NCBI RefSeq assembly: GCF_001647025.1
Contig: NZ_LUKQ02000039.1
Location: 1-35,864, forward strand
Reading direction: 5' to 3'
Origin: Endozoicomonas atrinae
Lineage (GTDB): Bacteria > Pseudomonadota > Gammaproteobacteria > Pseudomonadales > Endozoicomonadaceae
Length of the DNA stretch: 35,864 nt
Position 1 is the first letter of the stretch. The number at the start of each line of letters is the position of its first letter. The notes below the pieces were generated by a model. It worked only from the letters and a program-made list of their open reading frames with translations. It had not been told where the DNA came from and did no database searches. Positions 25,693-35,864 of this stretch are shown piece by piece. Made by a program: the position numbers and the translations under genes.

Positions 25693-27594
25693 ATGCCGTT
25701 ACTTAGATTCGAAAAGGTCAGCCTGGCTTATGGCGACCAACCCCTGCTGGATCATGCCGAGTTTCAGATTCGAAAAGGTGAGAGGGTCTGTTTATTAGGC
25801 CGCAATGGCGCAGGCAAGTCTACCATGATGAAGCTGGTGTCTGGCAGTATTCTGCCTGATGATGGAGCTCTTTGGCGTAAACCGGGTCTGAAGATAGGGG
25901 TTCTGAATCAGGACCTTCCAGATCAGGATGAGAAGAAAGTTTATGATGTGGTTGCCTCGGGCCTTGAGGCTGTTGGTGAACTGATCAGTCGCTACCATAC
26001 CTTATCAATGAATATCAGTACTGACGCTGATATGAAAGCATTGGAGAAAGTCCAGCAGCAGCTTGAGTCCGTAGATGGCTGGAGTCTTAGTCAGAAGGTG
26101 GATACGGTTATTCAGAAACTGGGCCTTCCTGCTGAAAAACAGATGAAAGAGCTTTCTGGTGGCTGGCGTCGGCGGGTTGAACTGGCCAGGGCACTGGTGG
26201 GAGAGCCTGATCTGCTGTTGCTGGATGAGCCGACTAACCACCTTGATATAATTGCTATAGACTGGCTTGAGAAGCAACTGAAGGATTTCTCCGGGGCCCT
26301 GCTTTTTATTACCCACGATCGTTCATTTCTCCAGTCGCTGGCGACCCGTATTATTGAACTTGACCGTGGTCAGCTAACCAGCTGGGAATGTGACTATAAA
26401 ACCTTTCTGGAGCGCAAGGCTCATGCTCTTGAGGTTGAGGCTGAGCAAAATGCCCTGTTCGATAAAAAACTGGCACAGGAAGAGGCATGGATTCGTCAGG
26501 GGATTAAAGCACGCCGTACCCGGAACGAAGGACGCGTTCGTGACCTGAAAAAACTCAGGGATGAGCGTCGTCAGCGTCGCGAAGTTCAGGGTAATGCCAG
26601 TTTTGGACTGGAGCAGGGAGAGTCATCAGGAAAGCTGGTTCTTGAGGCCAAAAATATTTCCCAGTCCTTTGATCAGCATACCGTTATCAAAGACTTCAAT
26701 CTTCGCTTGATGCGTGGTGACAAGATTGGCTTGATTGGTGCTAACGGGGCAGGGAAGTCAACGCTGCTAAGTATTCTTTTGGGTAATCTCCAGCCGGAAT
26801 CGGGTTCTGTCAAAATGGGGACCAAGCTTGAGGTGGCTTACTTTGACCAGCTGCGTAATCAGCTGGATCTTGAGAAAACGGTCATTGATAACGTAGCTGA
26901 AGGCCGTGAAAGTATCTCCATTAATGGCTCAAGTCGTCATGTCATTGGTTACCTGGGAGACTTCCTGTTTCCCCCTGGTCGCTGTCGTGTTCCGGTCAAG
27001 GCACTTTCGGGTGGCGAGAGAAACCGTCTCCTTCTGGCTCGCTTGTTCAGCAAGCCGGCTAACCTGCTGGTGATGGATGAGCCTACCAATGATCTGGATG
27101 TTGAGACACTGGAACTTCTGGAATCATTGCTGGTGGAATTTACTGGCACCATTCTGTTGGTGAGCCACGACCGGACATTCCTGGATAATGTGGTATCGAG
27201 TACCCTGGTGTTTGAGCCGGGTGGCCATATCAGCGAGTACGTTGGTGGATTTGATGACTGGTTGCACCAGGGAGGCTCAATTTCCAATTTGGTGGCAGAA
27301 GCTCAGGTTGCCAAAAAAGAGGAAAAGGTCACAGCGACGCCAAGTCAAGCTGAAGCCGCCAGCAAGCCGGTGAAAAAGAAACTCAGTTACAAACTGCAGC
27401 GAGAGCTGGATGCTTTACCCGGAGAGATTGAGGGGCTTGAAGAAGAGCTCGGTGAGCTGGAAGCTCAAACCGCTGAGTCGAGTTTCTATCAGGGAGATCA
27501 GTCTGAAGTTCAATCTGTTCTGAGCCGATTGGCTGAGCTGAATGAGTTGATAGAGCAGAAAATGGAACGGTGGGAAGAGCTGGACAATATGTAG
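25693..27594 (+). CDS. uup: ABC-F family ATPase Uup
   Basis: A 633-residue soluble protein with two ABC ATPase cassettes and no membrane part. Cassette 1: Walker A GRNGAGKST (36-44), signature LSGGWRRRVELARAL, Walker B LLLLDEPTNHLD. Cassette 2: GANGAGKST, LSGGERNRLLLARLF, LLVMDEPTNDLD. The linker between them holds the basic stretch IRQGIKARRTRNEGRVRDL, which in the family contacts the ribosome. The C-terminus is a Lys/Glu-rich coiled coil (LSYKLQRELDALPGEIEGL onward), a Uup hallmark that separates it from EttA, YbiT and YheS. ABC-F proteins act on ribosomes; Uup also affects transposon excision and branched DNA in E. coli. Start ATG with TGGATGGA just upstream. Confidence 0.94.
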   Translation: MPLLRFEKVSLAYGDQPLLDHAEFQIRKGERVCLLGRNGAGKSTMMKLVSGSILPDDGALWRKPGLKIGVLNQDLPDQDEKKVYDVVASGLEAVGELISRYHTLSMNISTDADMKALEKVQQQLESVDGWSLSQKVDTVIQKLGLPAEKQMKELSGGWRRRVELARALVGEPDLLLLDEPTNHLDIIAIDWLEKQLKDFSGALLFITHDRSFLQSLATRIIELDRGQLTSWECDYKTFLERKAHALEVEAEQNALFDKKLAQEEAWIRQGIKARRTRNEGRVRDLKKLRDERRQRREVQGNASFGLEQGESSGKLVLEAKNISQSFDQHTVIKDFNLRLMRGDKIGLIGANGAGKSTLLSILLGNLQPESGSVKMGTKLEVAYFDQLRNQLDLEKTVIDNVAEGRESISINGSSRHVIGYLGDFLFPPGRCRVPVKALSGGERNRLLLARLFSKPANLLVMDEPTNDLDVETLELLESLLVEFTGTILLVSHDRTFLDNVVSSTLVFEPGGHISEYVGGFDDWLHQGGSISNLVAEAQVAKKEEKVTATPSQAEAASKPVKKKLSYKLQRELDALPGEIEGLEEELGELEAQTAESSFYQGDQSEVQSVLSRLAELNELIEQKMERWEELDNM

Positions 27595-27599
27595 GGATC

Positions 27600-27634
27600 A
27601 AGAAGAGCCACAGTTTTTTTGGGTGGCTCTTCTT
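27600..27634. terminator. Bidirectional terminator between uup and the universal stress protein gene
   Basis: Perfect 12-bp stem AAGAAGAGCCAC / GTGGCTCTTCTT with an 11-base T-rich loop. The T-run is partly in the loop, and TTTCAT follows on the plus strand. It lies between two convergent genes. Confidence 0.8.
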
Positions 27635-27645
27635 TCATAATGAGA

Positions 27646-28089
27646 TTAGCTGTTATTTTTGCCGACTCTTACAGCCAGTACATCACAGTTGGCACCATGC
27701 AGAATGCTGGTTGAAGTGGAGCCGAGGATCAGTGCCAGCCCGTGACGGCCATGGCTGCCAACGACAATCAGATCAACGTCTGACTCCTCAGCAATTCGAT
27801 GAACTTCCCGCTCGGGTCGCCCATAGACGACATGTTGTTCACCTTTCTTCAACTGGATTGAATCAGCCAGACGGGCGATGCGCTCTCTTGCCTGCTCAGT
27901 GATTTCATCCTGAAGGGTGGTGAGGTCGAGAGGGATATCACTGCCATAAGCGACACTGAGTGGTTCGACAACGTGAACCATGGTCAGTCTGGCCTGATTT
28001 TTTTCGGCAATGGATTTGGCTTTCTCGAGCACCTCATCGGCTTCGTCGGACAAATCGATCGCAACCAGAACGTGCTTGTAGAGGCTCAT
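27646..28089 (-). CDS. uspA: Universal stress protein (UspA family)
   Basis: A 147-residue cytosolic protein with the MSLYKHVLVAIDLSDEADEV N-terminus of UspA. The middle has ARLTMVHVVEP and the C-terminal DVDLIVVGSHGRHGLALILG segment resembles the nucleotide-binding motif G-x2-G-x9-G-S/T of ATP-binding members, but with only eight residues between the second and third glycines here. The product ends CDVLAVRVGKNNS. The frame is open upstream to 28212, but the ATG at 28089 has AAGGAAGA six bases ahead and matches the family start. Usps raise survival under starvation and other stress; targets are not known. Single gene, convergent with uup. Confidence 0.9.
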   Translation of the reverse strand: MSLYKHVLVAIDLSDEADEVLEKAKSIAEKNQARLTMVHVVEPLSVAYGSDIPLDLTTLQDEITEQARERIARLADSIQLKKGEQHVVYGRPEREVHRIAEESDVDLIVVGSHGRHGLALILGSTSTSILHGANCDVLAVRVGKNNS

Positions 28090-28616
28090 AAGCTGTCTTC
28101 CTTCTTCAATAGATGCAAAAAGTGATCCGCCCTGTAACATCTGGATGGCCAGACCGCTGTCGCGATTCCTCATGAAATCAATAAAATACATTGAGGGGTT
28201 CATGGTGTACATGAACGCTTCTCAAGTCATGGCATGTCTATTGTAAGGCCTATTTTGCTTTTATTCATGGTTTTCTTCGCTGTCTGTCCGGTAATTCACC
28301 ATAAACAATGATCCAGATTCGTAAGTTGTTATTTTGCCAGTGATCACTCTTGTGTAAGTATGGGGAAAGGTGGCATCTTCATACTTTTTCAGACTTGACT
28401 TTAAACACCATTTCACAGAAGGTAGGCACTAAATTCAAACAAGCGTATGAATTTGCTGGGAAGCACTTGGTACCTGCCAGGGTAAAGTCAGGAAGTAAAG
28501 CAATAATAATCAGATAGCTACCATAGCTAACGTAAAAAAAGATCAGCCTGTTTAATTGCTGGCAGATCGCTTCGTCATTGTTAGCCTATCTATCTTCAAT
28601 CCGAAAGGAGAAGTTC
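28090..28616. other. Divergent spacer between uspA and fadB
   Basis: About 530 bases with no supported gene, holding the promoters of uspA (minus) and fadBA (plus). A reading frame continuing upstream from uspA to 28212 is not likely to be translated. The one distinctive element is the palindrome at 28434-28451. Confidence 0.5.
28434..28451 (+). promoter_or_regulatory. Operator-like palindrome upstream of fadBA (PsrA-type?)
   Basis: TTCAAAC-AAGC-GTATGAA is an inverted repeat with one mismatch per arm. It matches the Pseudomonas PsrA motif C/GAAAC-N2-4-GTTTG/C at 9 of 10 positions. PsrA is a TetR-type fatty-acid-responsive repressor of fadBA. The site lies about 165 bases before the fadB start. 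Confidence 0.4.
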
Positions 28617-30764
28617 ATGATCTACCAGGGGAAGGCGTTCAGGGTTTTGCCTGTGGAAGATGGTATCGCCGAATTGCAGTTCAATCTCGACGGCGAAAGT
28701 GTCAACAAGTTCAGCCGTTCTGCTATTGAGGATCTTGCCGCTGCACTGGATGCCATCCGTTCTGATACCGATATCAATGGTCTTATTCTCACCAGTGGTA
28801 AGGATGTATTCATCGTTGGCGCTGATATCAATGAGTTTACCCAGACCTTTAAGCAGGATGATGAAACGTTATTGGCTGAACTGATGACGGTGAATAAGGT
28901 ATTTTCTGGTTTTGAAGATCTTGACATGCCAACCGTGGCGGCAGTCAATGGCATTGCTCTGGGGGGAGGCTTTGAGATCTGCCTGTGTGCGGATTACCGG
29001 GTTCTTTCCACCGAAGCCAAGGTCGGCTTGCCGGAAGTGAAACTGGGTATCTATCCGGGCTGGGGCGGCACCGTCAGGCTGCCGAGGGTGATTGGTGCGG
29101 ATAACGCCGTTGAGTGGATTGCCAGTGGCAAAGAGTATCGCCCTGATGCCGCCCTGAAAGTTGGTGCAGTTGATGCGGTGGTTGCTCCTGAGAAATTGAA
29201 AGAGTCTGCTGTAGCCCTGGTACGTCGCTGCATGAATGGTGAACTGGATTATCAGTCCAGAAAGCAGGAGAAAAAAGGCAAGCTCAAACTGCCACCTGTT
29301 GAAGCGATGATGGTGTTTGAGACCACGTCTGCCGTCGTAAAACAGCAGGCCGGTCCTCATATGCTGGCACCAATAGCATCGGTCAAGGCGATTCAGAAGC
29401 ACGCTTTCATGGAGCGTGATAAAGCTCTTGAAGCGGAAGCCAAAGGATTTATCAAGCTGGCCAAGTCTTCAGTGTGTGATGCCCTGGTTGGCCTGTTTCT
29501 GAACGATCAGCAACTTAAGAAAAAGGCCAAAGAGTCTGCCAGTATTGCTGCTGAAACCAACAAGGCAGCAGTGTTGGGTGCGGGTATTATGGGGGGTGGT
29601 ATTGCCTATCAGTCAGCCTTGAAAGGCACGCCTATTCTGATGAAGGACATCAATCAGGATGGACTGGATCTTGGCCTTGCAGAAGCCACCAAACTGCTCT
29701 CCAAACGGGTTTCCCGGGGGCGGATGGATGCTGGCAAGATGGGAAGTGTGCTGAATAATATTGTGCCTACTCTGTCCTATGGTGACTTTGAAGGCGTTGA
29801 TGTTGTTGTTGAAGCCGTTGTTGAAAACCCAAAGGTCAAGAAAGCCGAACTTGCAGACGTGGAAAGCCAGGTTTCAGAGAAGGCTGTTCTGACTTCCAAT
29901 ACTTCCACCATTTCGATTACTGAATTGGCCAGCGACCTGAAGCGTCCAGAACAGTTCTGTGGTATGCACTTCTTTAACCCTGTTCATGCCATGCCGTTGG
30001 TTGAGGTTATCCGTGGCGAGAAGACCAGCGAAGCAACCGTAGCAACGGTTGTTGAGTATGCCCGTAAGATGGGTAAAACACCGGTGGTGGTTAATGACTG
30101 TCCTGGGTTTATGGTCAATCGCGTACTGTTCCCATACTTTGGTGGTTTCTCAGCCCTGCTTCGTGATGGTGCTGACTTCCAGCAGGTGGATAAGGTTATG
30201 GAACGTTTCGGCTGGCCTATGGGGCCTGCCTATCTTCTGGATGTGGTGGGTATTGATACCGGTATCCATGCCGAGGGCGTTATGTCTGAAGGATATCCGG
30301 ATCGTATGAAACGTGATTTCAAAACCGCTCTTGATGTGATGTTTGAAAACAAGCGCTTTGGTCAGAAGAACGGGGCCGGTTTCTATCAGTACGAACAGGA
30401 TAAAAAAGGTAAGCCGAAGAAGGTGGTTGATCAGGCTGTCTATGGTTTGCTGGATGAGGTTTGTGCGGAGCAAAAAACCTTTGATGATGAGGAAATCATT
30501 GCCCGCATGATGGTGCCACTGTGCATGGAAACCGTTCGTACACTTGAAGATGGTATTGTTGATTCTGTCGCTGAAGCGGATATGGCGCTGATTATGGGTA
30601 TTGGCTTCCCTCTCTTCCGCGGTGGTGCCCTGAAGTATATTGACAGCCTGGGTGTGGCAGCGTTTGTTGAGCTTGCAGATAAGTATGCTCATATCAGTCC
30701 ACTGTATGCGCCTACTGACAAGCTTCGGGAAATGGCTCGTGAAGGCAAGACCTTCTACGGTTGA
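28617..30764 (+). CDS. fadB: Fatty acid oxidation complex, alpha subunit FadB
   Basis: A 715-residue multifunctional subunit with enoyl-CoA hydratase, cis-3/trans-2 enoyl-CoA isomerase, 3-hydroxyacyl-CoA epimerase and 3-hydroxyacyl-CoA dehydrogenase activities of beta-oxidation. N-terminal crotonase domain: [11 protein letters not shown]-type loop and [15 protein letters not shown] give the catalytic Glu120 and Glu140. From about residue 316 the dehydrogenase domain starts with [11 protein letters not shown] (NAD binding), and [14 protein letters not shown] carries the catalytic histidine (about 450). The C-terminal helical domain ends [14 protein letters not shown]. The ATG at 28617 has AAAGGAGAA just ahead; a longer frame from 28578 lacks one. 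Length equals that of Pseudomonas FadB. fadA follows after 71 bases. Confidence 0.97.
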   Translation: MIYQGKAFRVLPVEDGIAELQFNLDGESVNKFSRSAIEDLAAALDAIRSDTDINGLILTSGKDVFIVGADINEFTQTFKQDDETLLAELMTVNKVFSGFEDLDMPTVAAVNGIALGGGFEICLCADYRVLSTEAKVGLPEVKLGIYPGWGGTVRLPRVIGADNAVEWIASGKEYRPDAALKVGAVDAVVAPEKLKESAVALVRRCMNGELDYQSRKQEKKGKLKLPPVEAMMVFETTSAVVKQQAGPHMLAPIASVKAIQKHAFMERDKALEAEAKGFIKLAKSSVCDALVGLFLNDQQLKKKAKESASIAAETNKAAVLGAGIMGGGIAYQSALKGTPILMKDINQDGLDLGLAEATKLLSKRVSRGRMDAGKMGSVLNNIVPTLSYGDFEGVDVVVEAVVENPKVKKAELADVESQVSEKAVLTSNTSTISITELASDLKRPEQFCGMHFFNPVHAMPLVEVIRGEKTSEATVATVVEYARKMGKTPVVVNDCPGFMVNRVLFPYFGGFSALLRDGADFQQVDKVMERFGWPMGPAYLLDVVGIDTGIHAEGVMSEGYPDRMKRDFKTALDVMFENKRFGQKNGAGFYQYEQDKKGKPKKVVDQAVYGLLDEVCAEQKTFDDEEIIARMMVPLCMETVRTLEDGIVDSVAEADMALIMGIGFPLFRGGALKYIDSLGVAAFVELADKYAHISPLYAPTDKLREMAREGKTFYG

Positions 30765-30802
30765 TGGCTCTCTGAGTAACTGAGTGAGTCTTAAGTTATT
30801 GA

Positions 30803-32008
<1,206 letters not shown>

Positions 32009-32055
32009 TCATCGCTTTAAAGTGTCTGTTATAATCACCCTCTACAACCAGCAGT

Positions 32056-32080
32056 AGCCCGGTTCTTTCCGGGCTTTTTT
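32056..32080 (+). terminator. Intrinsic terminator of the fadBA operon
   Basis: Stem AGCCCGG / CCGGGCT with a 6-base loop and a run of six T, about 48 bases after the fadA stop. A classic rho-independent terminator. Confidence 0.93.
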
Positions 32081-32640
32081 GTAAGCGCGTTTTATTGGTA
32101 TAACTGATGGTTTGAGTAATCAAAAATGACCGGTTCAGGTTTGTATTATCCCACAGATCTTCAAGTGTGAAGTGTGCTTATTGATAGTTATTGTTGAGTT
32201 ATCAGGCAAAACCGTGTTAAGCGTTTAAGGGTTTCAGCCGTTACTGATTACCATGAAAATATCATGGTTCGCATCGATAGAGTATCGTGTCAGTCAGCCA
32301 GTTTATTTTGTTACAGGTGTTTGAGTGTTGAGTTGGCTGAATGAAATTGTGACCAGGGTATTCGAGTTGGATAGTGGCTTGAAAGTGCAAGAAATAAGGC
32401 TCTGCGCAGGATCATACAGGAAAATAACCCACTCCTCTGCAGGAAAGAGGTTGATGGTTTTCCTTGACCGATTATTGACTTCGCCTTATATATTGAAGCA
32501 ATTTCTATCCCGGCTTTTCTTGTTCTGGCGATAAAGCTCTATTTCAGCAAGTCTGATTATTCAGTATGATGAGCGATTTATCTGCTCGCAGATCTGACCA
32601 GCCAGAACATTGGAACAGATGACAGGACGTGTAAGGCAGC
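32081..32640. other. Spacer upstream of topA
   Basis: 560 bases, AT-rich around 32140-32330, presumably carrying the topA promoter. The only reading frame worth mentioning is 32325-32534 (see its own entry). No RNA gene or strong hairpin is seen. Confidence 0.45.
32325..32534 (+). CDS. Doubtful small ORF (69 codons) upstream of topA
   Basis: A GTG start preceded at six bases by AGGTG, giving a 69-residue basic, leucine-rich product (MLSWLNEIVTRVFELDSGLK at its start). Homology is not recognised and the codon pattern is not convincing. It may be a real leader or small protein, or chance; it lies about 106 bases ahead of topA on the same strand. Confidence 0.2.
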   Translation: MLSWLNEIVTRVFELDSGLKVQEIRLCAGSYRKITHSSAGKRLMVFLDRLLTSPYILKQFLSRLFLFWR

Positions 32641-35283
32641 ATGGGTAAATCGCTAGTTATTGTGGAGTCGCCAGCCAAGGCGAAAACCATCAACAAATAT
32701 TTGGGCAAAGACTTTGTTGTCAAATCCAGTGTGGGTCATATCCGGGATTTGCCAACGGCGGGTGGGCCGAAAAAAGCCGTGGATACTAAGGCCAGGGCTA
32801 AGGCAGCTGCTGAGTCCAAAAAGCTCTCACCCGAGGAGCGTGAGCGCCGTAAAAAAATCAAAGCCCGTGAGCAGTTGATCGAACGTATGGGTATCAACCC
32901 TGATAATGGCTGGGAAGCGCATTATCAGGTTCTGCCGGGAAAGGAAAAAGTCGTTGACGAACTGACCCGTCTGGCTGAAAGCGCTGACACCATCTATCTC
33001 GCAACGGATTTGGATCGTGAGGGAGAAGCTATTGCCTGGCATTTGCAGCAGGCCATTGGCGGTAACCCAGACCGGTATCGTCGTGTTGTCTTTAATGAAA
33101 TTACCAAGAAAGCTATTCAGTCTGCGTTTGAATCTCCCGGGCAGTTGAATCTGGATCGAGTCGATGCGCAGCAGGCTCGCCGGTTTCTGGATCGTGTCGT
33201 TGGTTATATGGTTTCCCCGCTGCTCTGGGCAAAGATTGCCCGTGGACTCTCTGCAGGGCGTGTTCAATCCGTTGCTGTTAAGCTGGTGGTTGAGCGTGAG
33301 CGGGAAATTCGGAGCTTTATTCCTGAAGAATACTGGGAAGTCTATGCAGATCTCCTGGCTACCGGTAGTGATGCGGTTCGCTTTCAGGTAGTTAAAGAAA
33401 ACGGTGTCAATTTCAGGCCTACAAGTAAGGCTGAAACGGATAAGGCTCTGACTCAGTTACAGCAGGGGCAATACTCCCTGACCAGTCGTGAAGATAAGCC
33501 AACTCAGAGCAAACCTTCGGCACCTTTTATCACATCCACACTGCAGCAATCGGCAAGCACGCGCCTTGGATTCAGTGTAAAGAAAACCATGATGTTGGCT
33601 CAGCGTCTGTATGAAGCTGGTTACATCACCTATATGAGAACAGACTCCACCAATCTGAGTCAGGATGCTGTAGAAAGTGCTCGCTCTTTTATTACCAAAC
33701 AATATGGTGATCAATACTGCCCGGAACAGCCAAGTATATACAGCAGCAAGGCTGGTGCCCAGGAAGCTCACGAAGCAATACGACCATCCAGCGTTACGTT
33801 GAAGCCTGATGCCCTCTCTGGTATGGAGCGAGATGCAGAGCGTTTGTATGACTTGATCTGGCGTCAGTTCGTTGCCTGTCAGATGATGCCCGCCGAGTAC
33901 CTCAGTACTTCTCTGATCGTCGATGTTAAAGGCTATCAACTCAAGGCCAAGGGGCGGACATTGAAGTTTGATGGTTATACCCGGGTGCAAAAGCCTTTGG
34001 CCAGAAAAGGTGAAGATGTGATTCTGCCAGATCTTCAGAAAGGCATAGCTCTGAAGCTGGAAAAACTGGGTCCCAAGCAGCTATTCACCCGACCACCCGC
34101 TCGTTTCAGTGAGGCGGCGCTGGTAAAGGAGCTGGAGAAGCAGGGGATTGGCCGACCATCAACCTATGCTTCGATTATCTCTACTATCCAGGATCGTGGA
34201 TACGTTTCAGTGAAGAATCGCCGTTTTTATGCTGAAAAAATGGGCGACATTGTGACTGATCGTCTGAATGAGTCTTTTAATGAACTCATGGATTTTCACT
34301 TCACAGCAAGAATGGAAGAGAAGCTGGATGATATTGCTGAAGGTGAAAAAAACTGGAAGCAGGTTCTTGATGATTTTTATGCGGACTTTACCCTTCAGTT
34401 GACACAGGCTGAACAGAGTGAAGGAGGGATGCGTGCAAATGAACCCTCCCTGACTGATATTGAGTGTCCGACCTGCAGTCGTCCAATGATGATCCGCACT
34501 GCTTCTACCGGGGTGTTTCTGGGTTGCTCCGGTTATTCGTTGCCACCGAAGGAACGCTGCAAAACGACGATTAACCTGGTTCCTGGTGAAGAGGTGGAAG
34601 ACGCAGATGATGAGTATGCGGAGGTTAATGCCCTGCGAGCCATGCGTCGTTGCCCCAAGTGCTCTACCGCTATGGAAAGCTACTTGATTGATGAGCATAG
34701 GAAGTTACACGTCTGTGGTAATAACCCTGATTGCTCCGGCTTTGAAGTGGAGCAGGGGAGTTACAAGCTAAAAGGATATGATGGTCCCGTACTTGAATGT
34801 GATAAGTGCGGTAGTGAAATGCAGTTGAAAACGGGGCGTTTTGGTAAGTATTTTGGCTGTACGAACAGTGAATGTAAGAATACCAGGAAGCTATTGAAAA
34901 GTGGTGAGCCAGCTCCACCCAAAATGGAGCCAGTACCCATGCCCGAGTTAAAGTGTGTCAAAGTTGATGATCATTATGTACTCAGGGATGGCGCTTCCGG
35001 GTTGTTCCTTGCGGCCAGTCAATTTCCCAAGAATAGAGAAACCCGTGCTCCACTGGTGGCGGAATTATTGCCGCATCAGGCGATGATTGATCCTAAGTAT
35101 GGCTATCTGATGGATGCTCCCCGGCAGGATCCTGATGGGAATCCGGCAATTATTCGATACAGTCGTAAGACTAAGCAGCAATACGTTATGTCAGAGCTGG
35201 ATGGTAAGGCAACTGGTTGGAGTGCTACCTATGATGAGGGTAGCTGGAATGAAAAACAGACTAAAAAACGCCAGTCCAGTTAA
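32641..35283 (+). CDS. topA: DNA topoisomerase I (type IA)
   Basis: An 880-residue enzyme that relaxes negative supercoils. The N-terminal TOPRIM domain begins [20 protein letters not shown] and has the acidic [13 protein letters not shown] motif (Mg binding). The active-site tyrosine is in [12 protein letters not shown] (about Tyr331), followed by [12 protein letters not shown]. The C-terminus has three four-cysteine zinc ribbons (CPTC...C...C from 34467, CPKC...C...C from 34654, CDKCGSEM...C...C from 34798) and then two further ribbon-like domains ending in a basic tail. Size and layout match gammaproteobacterial TopA (E. coli 865). The lysine- and glutamate-rich insert near residues 45-75 is common. 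Start ATG with a weak ribosome binding site (GTAAGGCAGC). Confidence 0.97.
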   Translation: MGKSLVIVESPAKAKTINKYLGKDFVVKSSVGHIRDLPTAGGPKKAVDTKARAKAAAESKKLSPEERERRKKIKAREQLIERMGINPDNGWEAHYQVLPGKEKVVDELTRLAESADTIYLATDLDREGEAIAWHLQQAIGGNPDRYRRVVFNEITKKAIQSAFESPGQLNLDRVDAQQARRFLDRVVGYMVSPLLWAKIARGLSAGRVQSVAVKLVVEREREIRSFIPEEYWEVYADLLATGSDAVRFQVVKENGVNFRPTSKAETDKALTQLQQGQYSLTSREDKPTQSKPSAPFITSTLQQSASTRLGFSVKKTMMLAQRLYEAGYITYMRTDSTNLSQDAVESARSFITKQYGDQYCPEQPSIYSSKAGAQEAHEAIRPSSVTLKPDALSGMERDAERLYDLIWRQFVACQMMPAEYLSTSLIVDVKGYQLKAKGRTLKFDGYTRVQKPLARKGEDVILPDLQKGIALKLEKLGPKQLFTRPPARFSEAALVKELEKQGIGRPSTYASIISTIQDRGYVSVKNRRFYAEKMGDIVTDRLNESFNELMDFHFTARMEEKLDDIAEGEKNWKQVLDDFYADFTLQLTQAEQSEGGMRANEPSLTDIECPTCSRPMMIRTASTGVFLGCSGYSLPPKERCKTTINLVPGEEVEDADDEYAEVNALRAMRRCPKCSTAMESYLIDEHRKLHVCGNNPDCSGFEVEQGSYKLKGYDGPVLECDKCGSEMQLKTGRFGKYFGCTNSECKNTRKLLKSGEPAPPKMEPVPMPELKCVKVDDHYVLRDGASGLFLAASQFPKNRETRAPLVAELLPHQAMIDPKYGYLMDAPRQDPDGNPAIIRYSRKTKQQYVMSELDGKATGWSATYDEGSWNEKQTKKRQSS

Positions 35284-35310
35284 GTTTATCTCAAACTCTT
35301 GGTTCATGAG

Positions 35311-35330
35311 ACAGGGCTATTAAGCCCTGT
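35311..35330 (+). terminator. Probable terminator of topA
   Basis: Perfect 8-bp stem ACAGGGCT / AGCCCTGT with a 4-base loop, 27 bases after the topA stop. The following bases (TGTATTATGG) are only moderately T-rich. Confidence 0.5.
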
Positions 35331-35401
35331 TGTATTATGGCTGTTATTAACTTTTGCCCTGGCAGCGCTAGGTTGTGCCCGGAAGATTGATGGAGTCGGT
35401 T

Positions 35402-35659
35402 ATGACAAACAATTGGCAGGGATATACCAATAAAATGCTCTTTCACTCCCGTTTGTTGCTGGATGCCTGGGAGGAAGCAGACGATCTTGCTAAACCAGCA
35501 TTCCGTGAGGCCTGCCTGAATGCAATGGTTCAGGCTTATCGTTCGCTACTTGCTGAAATTATGACGAATTACCGTTTGCCGGTAAATCAATTACCATCCC
35601 TTGATGAGGCAATGATCAGTGTTCATCATAAGGGAGAGGTGTCTACTGAGAGCCTGTAA
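35402..35659 (+). CDS. DUF6586-like protein, apparently truncated by an IS element
   Basis: The reading frame from the ATG at 35402 (GGAG six bases ahead) gives MTNNWQGYTNKMLFHSRLLL, a helical protein resembling the DUF6586 family found next to topA in Pseudomonas. That family is, as I recall, around 160 residues; here only 85 are encoded. The final residues (Glu-Ser-Leu and the stop at 35657-35659) coincide with the start of the IS256-type end beginning about 35648. I infer that the IS interrupts the gene and supplies its stop codon. The missing C-terminal half should lie beyond the element, outside the window. Function of the family is unknown. A GTG at 35375 in frame is a less likely start. 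Confidence 0.65.
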   Translation: MTNNWQGYTNKMLFHSRLLLDAWEEADDLAKPAFREACLNAMVQAYRSLLAEIMTNYRLPVNQLPSLDEAMISVHHKGEVSTESL

Positions 35660-35864
35660 ATAATTCTGTGTAAACGCCACCAAAACTATTACTCCTTGAA
35701 CCGGTCAGGAAACATAATTTCAAACCGGTTCATGGCTGCTTTCCAGTTCCTGATCGGCATGGTCCATTTCTCGGAAGCTTTTTCCATGGCCAGATAGATT
35801 ACCTTCATGACTGACTCATCAGTCCGAAAAATCTTCCGGTTCTTGATCGCCTTACGAATGACGC
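35648..35864 (-). mobile_element. IS256-family insertion sequence, one end (continues past the window)
   Basis: The end reads GAGAGCCTGTAAATAATTCT followed by GTGTAAA, which resembles the IS256-family terminal repeat (ends with the same GTGTAAA core). The transposase C-terminus follows immediately inside. The exact tip, and the 8-9-bp target duplication normal for the family, cannot be fixed without the other end. The tip near 35648 is estimated from the position of the GTGTAAA core. Confidence 0.7.
35689..35864 (-). CDS. IS256-family transposase, C-terminal fragment (runs off the window)
   Basis: The last 58 codons of a transposase on the minus strand, stop TAA at 35689-35691. Two segments, TDESVMKVIYLAMEKASEKW and TMPIRNWKAAMNRFEIMFPD, are typical of the C-terminus of IS256/Mutator-type DDE transposases (usual pattern: L-Y-L-A ... 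K-W-T-x-P-I-R-N-W ... N-x-F ... F-x-x-R). The DDE catalytic part is outside the window. Presumably intact, but not verifiable here. Confidence 0.9.
   Translation of the reverse strand, partial: VIRKAIKNRKIFRTDESVMKVIYLAMEKASEKWTMPIRNWKAAMNRFEIMFPDRFKE

Noticed and set aside
28090-28212. N-terminal extension of the universal stress protein by 41 residues
   Set aside because: The internal ATG at 28089 has a good ribosome binding site and starts exactly at the family N-terminus.

Overview
This window looks like chromosomal DNA of a marine-type gammaproteobacterium. The core gene content and gene sizes (715-residue FadB with 390-residue FadA, FabA/FabB, single-chain L-serine ammonia-lyase with an SdaC-type permease, Uup, SixA beside GpsA, TopA with three C-terminal zinc fingers) fit the Pseudomonas/Oceanospirillales branch. 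The mixture of these genes with very large lineage-specific repeat proteins and IS elements resembles Endozoicomonas-like host-associated bacteria. That last assignment is inference only; no rRNA or other taxonomic marker is present.

Layout. Positions 1-1036 hold the 3' part of an ABC1/UbiB-type kinase-like gene whose 5' end is broken by stops in every frame. A nested inverted repeat follows at 1053-1156. On the minus strand lie an RND efflux pump (permease 1171-4260, adaptor up to about 5390), an unrecognised 305-residue membrane protein (5568-6485), a YafJ-type class II glutamine amidotransferase (6850-7617) and a small membrane protein (7715-8113). On the plus strand are a DUF599 membrane protein and htpG, the latter behind a good heat-shock (sigma-32) promoter match. 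Convergent to htpG come the serine catabolic genes, permease then deaminase. Next is a 1648-codon, visibly AT-richer gene (14712-19658) made of about a dozen or more degenerate 37-40-residue helical repeats, a linker, and a distinct C-terminal domain. It is the main candidate for something undescribed.

From 19729 the window is dominated by lipid and housekeeping genes. The unsaturated fatty acid pair fabA-fabB is on the minus strand. Divergent from it is gpsA (phospholipid backbone) with a DUF4389 membrane protein and sixA. These are followed by an MFS transporter, the ABC-F ATPase uup, a convergent universal stress protein, the beta-oxidation operon fadBA and topA. After topA is a DUF6586-like gene that seems to have been cut by an IS256-family element running off the right edge.

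Functionally, fabAB and gpsA (fatty acid and phospholipid synthesis) and fadBA (fatty acid breakdown) lie about 9 kb apart. Both blocks have palindromic operator-like sequences upstream. Convergent gene pairs are separated by clear bidirectional terminators (11300-11331, 19681-19710, 27600-27634). No rRNA, tRNA, CRISPR array or recognisable riboswitch was seen.
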